A DNA stretch of 64,000 nt from Yarrowia lipolytica (Eukaryota > Ascomycota > Dipodascomycetes > Dipodascales): the NCBI RefSeq assembly GCF_001761485.1, contig NC_090775.1:3417001-3481000 (forward strand), given 5' to 3'. Below are positions 1 through 9,432 of the stretch, in pieces; position 1 is the first letter of the stretch, and each line of letters opens with the position of its first letter. The translations under genes were made by a program, and so were the position numbers. The notes beneath the pieces were generated by a model. The model saw only the letters and a list, made by a program, of their open reading frames with translations, had not been told where the DNA came from and searched no databases.

Positions 1-785
1 ACGAGATAAAACACGAGCTGTTGGATGCTGTCTCTGACGCGGCATCTGTAATTACTGGGACAGCAACTGTGAATGTTCTTTCGGACGTGAGTGGCACAGC
101 CAAGGAGAGACCAACTGCCATTCCGTCGGTGCCGCCTGCTCCTTTCCCCTCCCATCGTGTGGCCTCTCCGGGCATTGTTTCTATTGTGCCTTACCAGCCT
201 CCTAATGTTCCATTTTTACCTTCAACAGAGGGTCGCAAGGATATTGCAGCCATGACCACCAACCTGCAGTCCGAGCTGTCGAGCTATTTCGATACCCCCA
301 AAAAGTATAAGGGTAAGATGGTTCTCGGTGATGTGTCAGCTGGTGTTTTGGGCCAGTCAACTCCTACATCTTCTAACATCACGGACGAGAACCTTATGGA
401 TGTTCCCGGATCTTGTAGTGTCTGCGTTGTGGGCTCTCCCCATCCCAACTCTGGTTCGGCTTCTACGCGAAGTTCCAGAAAACGAAGAAGGGAGAAGTCC
501 GATGGGGAAAGTTCTCCAAGATTACTTGTCTCCCTGAAAGAGAAGGTGAAGCGCTCCTTCAAGTCTGAGTCCAAGTTACGAAAAAGCGAGCTGGAGGATC
601 TTGCTGCTGCGGCCGCCGGATTCGCCTACAAAAGCCCAACTTGGAAGAGTCCTTCATGGAAAAGTCCCACTTTCAAGAGCCCCTCTTGGAAGAGTCCATC
701 TCATTATAACAACAATGATACAATGAAGCGGCATACTATCAGCAAATTCTTCAGCCGGTCCCGTGACGCCACCCTGCGTGACTGA
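1..785 (+). CDS. 3' part of an unrecognised low-complexity protein, cut by the left edge
   Basis: The reading frame is already open at the window edge (codons in phase with position 3) and ends with TGA at 783-785, so only the last 260 or so residues are present and the true start lies outside. The visible part is proline-, serine- and threonine-rich, with a basic cluster (RKRRREK, coded near 480-500), a run of alanines near 600-620 and then five tandem copies of a five-residue unit, KSP followed by S/T and W/F, at 630-701. The tail is basic (MKRHTISKFFSRSR). No catalytic or folded domain can be seen. The KSP units are possible proline-directed kinase sites and the tail could bind membrane or nucleic acid, but both are guesses. 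It converges on the nucleotidase gene, leaving 141 bases between the two stops. Confidence 0.75.
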   Translation, partial: EIKHELLDAVSDAASVITGTATVNVLSDVSGTAKERPTAIPSVPPAPFPSHRVASPGIVSIVPYQPPNVPFLPSTEGRKDIAAMTTNLQSELSSYFDTPKKYKGKMVLGDVSAGVLGQSTPTSSNITDENLMDVPGSCSVCVVGSPHPNSGSASTRSSRKRRREKSDGESSPRLLVSLKEKVKRSFKSESKLRKSELEDLAAAAAGFAYKSPTWKSPSWKSPTFKSPSWKSPSHYNNNDTMKRHTISKFFSRSRDATLRD

Positions 786-926
786 AGATGTCTCAAAGTC
801 TCTGGTAATGTCTCAACCGTTGTGCCGATCATCTGTCTTACCTAAAATGTATGTAATTTATGAGTATGTTTCCCCTATGAGTGAGTAAGGTAACTGAAAT
901 AATCTCTATTCTTCTATAATATATAA

Positions 927-1778
927 TCAGGAAGGGGGGTTACCGCCGTTGGTGCTTCCGTTGGTTCCATCGCCGTTGATACCTCCATTGGTGCCGTTGA
1001 TAATGCCGTTGGTGGTACCGTTGGTGGTGCCGTTGGTGGTGCCGTTGATGGTGCCGTTGGTGTTCTTAACAGGCTCGGGAAGGAAGAGGTCGGGCCAGAC
1101 CTTGGGAAGGTCTTCAATATGGGAGATCTCCACGACACCTGGTGTTCCTGCAGGGATCTCAGGAGCTCCAGGGTAATGCAGATACGCGTTCTCTGCCCAT
1201 CCGAACTTCTTCGAAGCCTTGATATTCAGGGCACTGTCATCCACGAACCAGCATTTGCTCTTGTCTGTGACACCTGCCTGTTTCATAGCCTTCTCAAAAG
1301 CCTCGGGCTTTGGCTTGCAGTGAAGTGGAGTGTGGTAATAGTCGCAGTATGTGAGCCCGTCGATGAGATCATCCACGCCAACCAGCTTGGCTACTCGCTC
1401 TCCGTGGGTCTTGTAGGCGTTGGTAAACAGCCAGAGCTTAGAGACCTTGGTTCTGTCCAGACGTTGGAACATTTGTCTGAGAGGCTCATCTCTCTTGAGG
1501 ATCTTATCTAGAGGCAAAGAGTCATCCACGAGCCGGTTGTATTCGTCAATATCAATATTGTGGTGTCTCAGCAGACCGTCCAGAGCGATTCCGTACTCTT
1601 TGTAGTATCGATGGTGAAGCTCTGTGGCATGTTCCTTGTCCAGACCGAGTTTGGTTTGGAAGTAGTTGTTAATTCGCTCGCCCATGAGAGCGTCCACGCC
1701 CTTATCCTTGCTGTAGAGCGTGTTGTCAATGTCGACGAAGAGGACAATGCCCTCAGCCTTAGGAGTGTCTTGAGTCAT
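927..1778 (-). CDS. SDT1: HAD-family pyrimidine 5'-nucleotidase, SDT1/PHM8-like
   Basis: This 283-residue protein has the haloacid dehalogenase motif I DIDNT near residue 16, where the first aspartate is the nucleophile. Motif II is around LWLFTNAYK, a conserved lysine lies in CKPKPEAFE, and the acidic motif IV is in CWFVDDSALNIKA. This is the layout of the yeast SDT1/PHM8 family, which dephosphorylates pyrimidine (and for PHM8 also lyso-phospholipid or other nucleoside) monophosphates in the cytosol. Length fits yeast Sdt1 (about 280). The last 45 residues are a low-complexity tail of NGT(T/I/N) units coded by a 12-base repeat and lie outside the catalytic fold. The ATG at 1778 is the only start compatible with motif I near the N-terminus. 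Two CACGTG boxes upstream hint at phosphate control. Whether it is closer to SDT1 or PHM8 cannot be settled by eye. Confidence 0.85.
   Translation of the reverse strand: MTQDTPKAEGIVLFVDIDNTLYSKDKGVDALMGERINNYFQTKLGLDKEHATELHHRYYKEYGIALDGLLRHHNIDIDEYNRLVDDSLPLDKILKRDEPLRQMFQRLDRTKVSKLWLFTNAYKTHGERVAKLVGVDDLIDGLTYCDYYHTPLHCKPKPEAFEKAMKQAGVTDKSKCWFVDDSALNIKASKKFGWAENAYLHYPGAPEIPAGTPGVVEISHIEDLPKVWPDLFLPEPVKNTNGTINGTTNGTTNGTTNGIINGTNGGINGDGTNGSTNGGNPPS
949..1070 (-). repeat. In-frame 12-base minisatellite coding NGTT units
   Basis: Imperfect tandem copies of a 12-base unit (CCGTTGGTGGTG and variants as written on the plus strand) code the asparagine-glycine-threonine tail of the nucleotidase. 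The phase is kept at multiples of 12, so copy-number change would not break the frame. Confidence 0.8.
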
Positions 1779-1939
1779 TGTCTTTAGTGGTCTTGTGAGG
1801 ATGCGCGTTAGAGAAGTTGTACGCGCGAAACGGGGAAAGGCAAGTATCCTGGCAGGTGCTCAACACGGGATCGTTCGGGTGAAAGGGAACGGTCTAAGAG
1901 TGTTGGGTTGAGCTGAAGAGATGGACTGGATCGTTTCTG

Positions 1940-1945
1940 CACGTG
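1940..1945. promoter_or_regulatory. CACGTG E-box, possible Pho4-type site
   Basis: CACGTG within the palindrome TGCACGTGCA, 162 bases upstream of the nucleotidase start codon. bHLH factors of the Pho4/Cbf1 type bind this core. That it controls the nucleotidase is inferred from position and from the phosphate regulation known for yeast PHM8. Confidence 0.4.
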
Positions 1946-2097
1946 CAACCTAAGCGAGCTTTGGATTAGGGGCTGGCAGGTGGACAGGGTTTAAACCAGT
2001 GGGTTAGCGAGATTTTGACTGAGCTTGGTGAGTAGGACTCAAAGGTGTTTTTGCGACGTCACGAACGTGAGTTTGATCGGTAGCAACTCTCGCGGCT

Positions 2098-2103
2098 CAC
2101 GTG
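2098..2103. promoter_or_regulatory. CACGTG E-box with GG flank
   Basis: CACGTGGG, the flank preferred by yeast Pho4, 320 bases upstream of the nucleotidase ATG. A second box of this core lies at 1940. Binding is inferred only from the motif. Confidence 0.4.
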
Positions 2104-3283
2104 GGTCTTGGCCGGTTAAACACTGGGTCGGATCAAGGCGAGGGACTTATTTGTATAAACCATAAAGCGTTGAAGAATTGTGGTCATGGCACCGAAATAA
2201 CGCATAGGTGATGCGTGACGGTACAAGTGCTTGTATGCGAAAAGTGGGACGGAGTAACATTGAACTGCGGAGCGGAAGGAAACAACGCCCATTGGTAATG
2301 AGGAAGCTGCAATTGCCCGAATTGCCCTGTAAAAACACGGGGCAGAAACGCAGAAAAAGTTGTGAGAAAAGAAGACAAGACTAGACGACTTGGTACAGTA
2401 CTGTTCAGTGCGAGGCTGAATAGAAAAATAGTGGATAGACGTATTTCTGAACCGTCTCAACGCATTTATGATGACGTAACCAATGGGCGTGACCGGCTCC
2501 GATATCGGTGTGTCGAGTGCTGTGTGTGTGTATGGATTGTCTGTGTCGTGGTGCTCATCTTTATTGAATGCTGTGCTGGAGTGTTGGGATTCTCGGGTTC
2601 TGAAGTTTGCTTTTGACGCATACAGCAGCTGGTCTCTATATATGTGTCCGAAATGTGCTCTCAGTCGACCCCAGATTGTGGACTGATAATGGACTGATTT
2701 ATGTACGTCTGTGCATCGTTTGCATAGTCCTGGAGTCAAATGTAATGTGAAAATGTGGGTGTGCGACGATGTATTGATGATATCTGACGTGTATTCGAAC
2801 TTACAATACAAGTAGAGTCCTGACTACTACTACCCCTTCCTTCATTATTACGATGACGTATTTGTCACGATATTTTTTTGACTGCTCATATTACGCTACA
2901 AGCATGAGTAGCTACAGGTGGTTACTGTAGTGGAGTCAAGGCTGAGATCTACAGTATCTGCTGTAAGCAAATACTGCATCCACCCTTGGACTAAAATACA
3001 GGTACTTAGACTTGCACATACTGAAATTTACGCTGCAACATTCAACTGTACTGCGCATGGATTGGGATTAAATGCAGCATCCGAACTGGGCGAAAATACT
3101 ACTGGACAGACCACCGACTAATCTCCATGTGTTCTCCCCACGTCCAGATCCCCACATGCCCATCCGCCTTGTTCGCATGCGTTTCAGCCTTTGTTCGAGG
3201 AGTCCCACAAACAAACTCTGACAGTAAAGTTCGGGCATGCCAATGACTCTAAGACTCTATCTATCGCTATCAAGACTTTAACC

Positions 3284-4726
3284 ATGCTCCACTGCACACG
3301 ACACCACAGCAAAGCCATGTTGCGGATAAAACATCGTCCGGCACACTTGCTACAGCGGACACGTGGATCGCGCTACAATTCCCAGCTTGCATCGCTCTCG
3401 TTCGAGCCCGAAACCGTGCGCCATGACTACCCCTTCACGTCAGCCTACCCTGTGGGATCCAAGGTCATCAACGAACAGCACTTTTACCAAAATGACATTC
3501 TCTTCAACTGGTACAACAAATCGCCGCATCCCGTGTCGCTTCGACAGCTGGCCTTCTTTGGTCGAAAGTTGACGGAAGAGAAGATGATTGGAAGTGCCAA
3601 CTTTGTGCGAACCGAGCTGCCCACCCGTCTGGCCCACCGAATCAGAGACTTGCAGTGTCTGCCTTTCAGTGTCATGCGCAACGAACACATGTCCCAGGTT
3701 TACGAGCTGTACTACCAAGCATTCAACCAGTTTCGAAAGTTCCCCGCTATCAAGACTTTGGAAGATAATGACAAGTTTTGCAAGCTCGTCTCTGATCTGC
3801 TACTCGATCATCTGACCATCATTCCGTCGCTGGTCACTGGCGGTATCGAATGTGCAATGGACCAGCTGATCGAACCCAAGAGACTTGACGACGTGATGAG
3901 TCTCATGCTTAGGTCGAGAATCTCCAGAAGGGTCATTGCCGAGCAGCACATTTCGCTTTCCCAATCCTTCAACGAGTCGCTGGCACAGGGAAAGCGTGAG
4001 ACGGCAGAGAAAGCAAGCGACTACATTGGGGAGGTCTTCCTCCAGTGCTCTGCCAAGGATTGCATTCGCACCGCTTCTGCGCAGGCAGAAACCTTCGCAG
4101 TTCAGGTCATCTCCAAGGAGCTGTACATGTCGCCAGCAGATATCGTGGTACCCGAAGTGGTGGTTCAAGGGGAAGATGCCAAGTTCCCTTACATGGACTC
4201 CCATCTCAAGTATATTATGGGTGAGATTCTGCGAAATGCATACTACGCAACCATCCGACGACATATTGTAAGTGGAAAGGGAGGAACGCCACCACCGATC
4301 CTCGTGTCCATCTCCAACACACCCTCTGATGTGCGAATCCGGTTCTCAGACCAGGGAGGAGGTGTCCCCAAGGAGGTTCAGCCCCACATCTGGTCTTTCG
4401 CCAAAGGCCCTGAAGCTACCTCTCGTCTGGACATGTTTAAGCGAATCCCCAAGCTCGCTGGCGTGCCCCACGAAGTAGACTTTGCTGGAAATCTCGACAC
4501 CAAACGAGTTATTTCCACAGATACACATGAATCCTCTCTAGCACGCTTCTCAAACCGACCTCCTAATGTCAAGCTTGGAATCGGTCTGCCCATGTCCAAG
4601 GTCTACGTGGAATACTGGGATGGTAGCCTGGACCTCACATCTCTGGAAGGGCATGGAACGGACGTTTCTCTGCGAATCTCTCGTCTCGGTAATCAGAACG
4701 AGAAGTTGCAACTCGACAGAGTCTAA
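3284..4726 (+). CDS. Mitochondrial pyruvate (or branched-chain) dehydrogenase kinase
   Basis: A 480-residue protein of the PDK/BCKDK family, related to yeast Pkp1/Pkp2, which phosphorylates the E1-alpha subunit of pyruvate dehydrogenase in the matrix and switches the complex off. The N-terminal half carries the alpha-helical domain with the conserved stretch RISRRVIAEQH (about 213-222). The GHKL ATP-binding half has the N-box EILRNAYYAT (314-323), the G1 box DQGGGVP (356-362) and the G2 box GIGLPMSK (432-439). The segment between G1 and G2 (the ATP lid) is long, with roughly 55 residues after HIWSF. The first 40 residues are basic and free of acidic residues (MLHCTRHHSKAMLRIKHR), a good mitochondrial presequence. 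The ATG at 3284 is the first in frame; the frame extends upstream only through a TTG. PKP1 and PKP2 cannot be told apart here. Confidence 0.9.
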   Translation: MLHCTRHHSKAMLRIKHRPAHLLQRTRGSRYNSQLASLSFEPETVRHDYPFTSAYPVGSKVINEQHFYQNDILFNWYNKSPHPVSLRQLAFFGRKLTEEKMIGSANFVRTELPTRLAHRIRDLQCLPFSVMRNEHMSQVYELYYQAFNQFRKFPAIKTLEDNDKFCKLVSDLLLDHLTIIPSLVTGGIECAMDQLIEPKRLDDVMSLMLRSRISRRVIAEQHISLSQSFNESLAQGKRETAEKASDYIGEVFLQCSAKDCIRTASAQAETFAVQVISKELYMSPADIVVPEVVVQGEDAKFPYMDSHLKYIMGEILRNAYYATIRRHIVSGKGGTPPPILVSISNTPSDVRIRFSDQGGGVPKEVQPHIWSFAKGPEATSRLDMFKRIPKLAGVPHEVDFAGNLDTKRVISTDTHESSLARFSNRPPNVKLGIGLPMSKVYVEYWDGSLDLTSLEGHGTDVSLRISRLGNQNEKLQLDRV

Positions 4727-5147
4727 GAAGACTCCACATTTGATTGCGTGTACCGTCATGCATTGAGGGACGGCCGCCTAACATGTAAGATATCTCATAA
4801 CAATTTCATAATTACTGTCATGTTTACTCTACAGCACGTAATTGTATGTACCGCTGTACTCATTGAAACTCTCGGGTTCAGTTTGCTAACAGGTATGGTA
4901 TGGTACAATATGTTCAGGAAATAACGAGCAATGATTGTAGGAGCAAACACTGAGCGAGCAATACGTGAGTACGATCAAGTACTACTTGTACTACAAGTAG
5001 TGTTGTAGCTAGCGTACAGTGTACAGTACAGTACTTGTCAAACGAATTATTAATTGTAGTGTAAAAAATGCAAAAAAGTGTTGACTAACAGAGGAATTAA
5101 ACCTCCTTGATTTCCTTATTGAGGCCATCGTCAGTCCCGAAGAACAA
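4727..5147. other. Intergenic: PDK 3' flank to tRNA-Trp
   Basis: No gene seen. It holds the 21-base interrupted palindrome at 4981-5001, several TACAGTA-type motifs up to 5036, and an A-run at 5073-5078 that would serve as a T-run terminator for the minus-strand tRNA-Trp. Confidence 0.6.
4981..5001. repeat. Perfect 10-bp inverted repeat, 1-bp spacer
   Basis: ACTACTTGTA is followed after one C by its exact reverse complement TACAAGTAGT. It belongs to the TACTTGTA/TACAAGTA motif family that recurs between genes across the window. Confidence 0.8.
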
Positions 5148-5231
5148 TGACATGGACAGGAATTGAACCTGCAACCCTTCGATTACAACTTCAAGCTGGA
5201 GTCGAAAGCTCTACCATTGAGCCACCACATC
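5148..5231 (-). tRNA. tRNA-Trp(CCA) with a short intron
   Basis: Read on the minus strand the gene folds as a full cloverleaf. The acceptor arm is GATGTGG with CCATGTC plus discriminator A; the D arm is GCTC/GAGC; the anticodon stem is TTCGA/TCGAA; the T arm is GCAGG-TTCAATT-CCTGT. The loop reads CTCCA then G, giving anticodon CCA. About 12 extra bases between position 37 and the 3' side of the loop are a canonical tRNA intron. Apart from the acceptor arm and intron it is nearly the same as budding-yeast tRNA-Trp. An LTR lies 16 bases upstream of its mature 5' end. Confidence 0.95.
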
Positions 5232-5247
5232 AACACGCTTAATTTTT

Positions 5248-5548
5248 TGTTAGGGATCAGCGGCTAAGAAATAGCCGCCTGATTAGTCTCTCGTGAACCG
5301 CTAGCGGAGACTACGACGAGGGGCCACCACGTGGGCCCTCAGTGGGATTACGCTATCATTAATATCGATATGCCAAGCCTGCTATCACGGACAAAGGGTT
5401 GCGCCGCAACCCTGGATAACATATAAACCCCTGTATTCCATGTATTCTAATACACCTTTCTTGAGAGTGACGGCAGTGACCATACCTTCGGTATGGCCAC
5501 CCCGGCTGAGTCATCAGTCGGCTTAGTCACGGGGCCTGGGTTCTAACA
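5248..5548. mobile_element. Solo LTR of a Ty3/gypsy-type retrotransposon
   Basis: A 301-bp segment begins TGTTAG and ends CTAACA (6-bp terminal inverted repeat with TG...CA ends). It is flanked by a 5-bp duplication TTTTT (5243-5247 and 5549-5553). A TATA-like stretch (ATAACATATAAACCC, about 5417-5431) lies inside. No internal coding region is present, so this is a solo LTR left by recombination. It sits 12-16 bp upstream of the mature 5' end of tRNA-Trp, the spot where Ty3-type integrases insert at Pol III start sites. The intact ends and target duplication suggest a fairly recent insertion. Y. lipolytica has Tyl6-type gypsy elements with LTRs of similar size; assignment to that family is a guess. 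Confidence 0.85.
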
Positions 5549-5553
5549 TTTTT

Positions 5554-6678
5554 ATAACGATTCAGAAGCTAGTCATAAGGTGTTATCATTAGTCATGTAG
5601 GCTTACTAGGTATATAGCTGTAATGAATCATTAGAATAAAAAAATAAAAAAGAAGTATATGAGCCTCATAGTGTGGTAGATGTAAACACCAACTACATTC
5701 TGACTATGGTTACTGTGTATCTTCTTTGTTATACTACTCAGTTTTGGTCTCCGTGACTCTGTCATTTGACAACCTATAGGGTTCACGACAACGGCATGAA
5801 CGATACCACGCAAATTGTCCCCCGTTGCAGCCTTGACAACTGAAGTTCATTAGACTGCCCATTGGAGTCTTCTCGATATCCGAAGTAGTTGCTTTCTCTG
5901 CTTATGTGAGTTCCTCTCTTCTCAATGTCTGATTTTTTTGCGCTTGTGATATGATCTGACCTGATCTATAACCGGCAGTACTTATACAGATACTGTAAAT
6001 CGGCGTACTCTCCACCATCGTTCAGCCGTGTTAGTTCTATCTGGGCTATAATAATTTTACCATTCCCCGTAGTCTCATTGGCTACCTCTGATAACCCCTA
6101 CGACAGATTACTGTAGCGACAGAATGTCAGAATGTGCATCCAAGGTTTTAAAAGGACACAGAACGTTTTGGTGTGATGGAAGCAGTCAGGGATCAGTGGT
6201 CACGCCAAAGCGTAGCAATTACTTTTATCATAATAATTGACGCTACCATCCACTATCAGAATCATGGAAGCCGCTAAGTAACTACTGTATACTATTCGGT
6301 CGGTGTCACTCTTAGAGTGAGTTCCACACGAAGCAATTTAACGTATGATTGTACATTGTACTTGTACTCACAAAAACCGCAAGCGGGGATTACATGCCTT
6401 CGAAACTAGCAACATAACCTGTATCTAAGGAGCACAATTCCAACGAACAGCCAGCCTTAAAATTAATTTATGCAGACTATGCGATCGAGAAAATTCCACC
6501 TTCAGCTGAATCAGACTGGTCAGTTGTTGCTGCCCTCGCAACTCAGGTTTACACATGGTTTACACATGGTCTCCAACCTTAACCTTAGAGGGCATGCGCA
6601 TATGTGCGCACATCAAGTTCATGGATTGAAGTGCAGTATAAATCCCACACAGCTTTGTGTTCCTTCTCTCACCACACT
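5554..6678. other. Intergenic: upstream region of the septin gene
   Basis: No gene or RNA recognised. The stretch is AT-rich with only short open frames. The last 300 bases before 6679 presumably hold the septin promoter, but no clear TATA box stands out apart from GTATAAAT near 6636. Confidence 0.5.
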
Positions 6679-8338
6679 ATGTCACTAGACACCCCCGATT
6701 CGCTTGCGCGGGATTTCTCCGCCAAGCTGTTCACATCTGAGAAGCAGCTCGAGCCCATGTCTGACGCAGTGCTTCCGCCGAGTTACTCAGCCGCCACCAG
6801 CGAGGCTGACATGTCTGATGTCAGCACTTACAGCGAGTGCAAGGCCACCACGATTCCCGCTCCCGAGGAGGAAAACAAGGGGATGACAGACGTCCCTGTG
6901 CAGATATCTACTCTGCCGGACCAGCGGTATGATGATATGGATGTTTGTACTGCAATGAATCTACTAACCACAGAAGAGACATCGTCGCAAAGAAGGGAGC
7001 CGTATTCAACCTCATGGTTGTGGGAGAAAGCGGAACAGGCAAAACCACCTTCCTCAATACCCTCTTCGCTGATGAACTACTCAAACGAGTGGGATCTCGA
7101 CGGAGACCGTTCCCCTTTGGCGGGCAGGAGGAGGAGTCGGCTTATGAATACACTGGCGACGAGTCGGCGAATTCACAACACCATCGCACGACGAAGATTG
7201 AGTCGGCGACCTTTGATCTCGAAGAAGAAGGCGTTACGGTTCGGTTCACGGTCATTGACACGCCGGGATTTGGCAATTATGTCAACAACACGAACTCGTG
7301 GGTCCCCATCGTTGAGTACCTCGATGACCAGCATCGGCAGTACCTCGTACAGGAGGAGCAGCCCGAGAGATCCAGAATCAGGGACGTCCGAGTCCACGTT
7401 TGCGTCTACTTCCTCAAGCCAGGGTACCGACTCATGCCTCTCGATATCAGAGCCATGAAGGAGCTCTCCAAGCGGGTCAACTTGATCCCTGTCGTGTCCA
7501 AGGCCGACACTTTTACCATCCCTGAGATGGAGGCTTTCAAGGCCAACGTAAGTGCTATCGTTTGATTGTGTGCTGATTTCCTTTATCTAACATTCTAGGT
7601 TAGAGCTGCTATCGACGCTCACAAGATCCAGATCTACACTCCCAGTGATGACTACAATCTTGGCTCCCTCTACACCTCTGAGGTGCCTCTTTCCATTATC
7701 GGCTGTCACGATTCTGTCATGGGACGTGATGGACAGCAGACCCGGGGCCGTCAATATGCCTGGGGCGTTGCCGAGGTGGACAACCCTGACCATTGCGACT
7801 TCGTCCGGCTGCGGGAGATTATGATGAGCCACTGTATGCTGGATCTTATCGACACTACCGTCGAGCAGCATTACGCTAGCTACAGAATGCAGAAGATTGA
7901 GCTTGCACGAAGCGCCATGAAGGATGCTGGTGCCTCGGAGGAGGATATTACTGCTCAACCCTTCTGTATGCTTCTTCGAAAGTCTGCCGCCCAGCTCCAG
8001 GAGCACGACATCTCCAACAGCATCAAGTTCCAGGCCAAGGTGGTGGAGCTTAACAGGCGATTCGCCAAGATTGTGGAGAAGCAGGAGGAGAATTTCAGCA
8101 ACTGGGAGACTGAGCTCACACAGAAGCAGGATGAATTCAACGCCGACATTAAAAAGATCCATCGAGAGTGAGTATGGTGGAGGGTGATCTTTTGAAGAGT
8201 TACTAACCCAGTGTGATTGATCTAGAGGCTGCAGTCGATATCCTCTCTTACCGCGTCCGGAATGATCCCAAGGATACTGGAGGACGCATTTCCAAGGGCA
8301 AGGCCAACGTTGCTGACATCTTCCATCGAGATCGCTAG
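6679..8338 (+). CDS. Septin, four exons
   Basis: Exons are 6679-6926, 6974-7547, 7599-8167 and 8212-8338, giving 505 residues. The three introns (47, 51 and 44 bp) have 5' sites GTATGA, GTAAGT and GTGAGT. The first and third have CTAAC a few bases before the 3' AG (CTAACCACAG, CTAACCCAG), and all joins keep frame. After an acidic, disordered N-terminus of about 80 residues comes a septin GTPase: G1 GESGTGKT (100-107), G3 DTPGFG, G4 SKAD, and the septin unique element near RGRQYAWG. The C-terminus is a heptad-rich coiled coil ending in a short basic tail. Septins form hetero-oligomeric filaments at the bud neck and septum. The sequence looks closest to the Cdc11/Spr28-type branch, but the exact paralogue is uncertain. 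Confidence 0.92.
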
Positions 8339-9432
8339 CTGCACTCGATAGAGTTCAGTCTGTTTACATCCTGAACCCTACTTGAGCTATCTTGCATTAT
8401 CGCTGTATGGCTACGTGGAGTCAATGAAGTACCGGTTGATTGGGTTCCTGCTGACACAGGAGTGATCCAGATGACTCTGTGAGTAGGCTTGACTTGCAGG
8501 GTTGTATTGCTGTTCGTCCTTTGCAGTAGGCAAGTTGACTGTGGAAAGAGCGGCACATATTAATATTATTTATGAGTAAATGTTTATTTTGTAGTTTATC
8601 GATTGGTGTACAGCAATTAAGGAGGAGTATGAAGTGCAAATAATGTCATGGATATTTCCCATGGGCATAATAGTGTTGTTATATCTTTCATAGTGTTTAT
8701 TCCTAGACTTCTAGACTGTGCTTTGTCCCATATTTCTGACTCAGTTTGGCATATGGTGCTCATTGAAGGTGTATTACAAAATTTCAGGAACGCCCCACAT
8801 GACAACAAAAGTCCTCAAAAACGAGAACAAGATTCAATCTAAAGGTCCAAACAATAATACCTCGTCAGGATTGTTACAGTGTGAAAAAAAATCTCATCAT
8901 TCCGAGTCTTCAGGAGCTGTTTTCTTGCTTGCTACCCCTACATCACGTAACCAATTTTTCATTGAGTTTCAAATTGGATGTTGGACCTGCGGGCCGAGTT
9001 TAATATACCTGTGGGTGTCATCCGACCGGAATGAGAGCCATAAAGACGCGGTAGAAAAGAGAAAAATGACGATATTAAATTAATATTATAATAAGTCAAC
9101 ATTTCTTCATGATATTTTTTTTATAAAAACACGACAATATCCACGTTATGACTCGTCTGACGGTAGACTACAATCCAGTCACGCTCCCTGGTTGCAACTT
9201 TGTTGGCGTGGAACCCTATTGTGTGGACGCGGCATGAACCACTCATCGAAGTTAGGATTTTGGTTAGCAGAATATTACTTGTCTTCACAACAGAGCAGAG
9301 ACTCAGGACGGTACTTTGAAGGTGGAAAGCGGACGTTTTTTTGAAACCAGCGAGGGCCCAACAACAACCTACACAGAAAACATCCCAGCTCCGTTCAAAG
9401 TACACTTAATCACTCACATTCCACACTTTCCA
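8339..9432. other. Intergenic between septin and an unknown protein gene
   Basis: No gene recognised; the open frames here are short, overlap on both strands and have no recognisable domain. The stretch is rich in A/T runs (for example 9110-9130). Confidence 0.5.

Larger units (their letters stand above)
1779..3283. other. Divergent intergenic region between nucleotidase and PDK genes
   Basis: This 1.5 kb stretch separates two divergently transcribed genes and should hold both promoters. It contains CACGTG boxes at 1940-1945 and 2098-2103. A 231-codon frame on the minus strand (2116-2811) crosses it, but it lacks any recognisable domain and has an unusual histidine/serine/tyrosine-rich composition, so I do not call it a gene. 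Confidence 0.6.

Noticed and set aside
2116-2811. 231-codon minus-strand frame in the nucleotidase-PDK gap
   Set aside because: No domain, odd composition, and it overlaps the shared promoter region; probably chance.
5073-5147. A 5S gene downstream of tRNA-Trp
   Set aside because: I looked for the 5S start and internal control region on the minus strand; neither is present.
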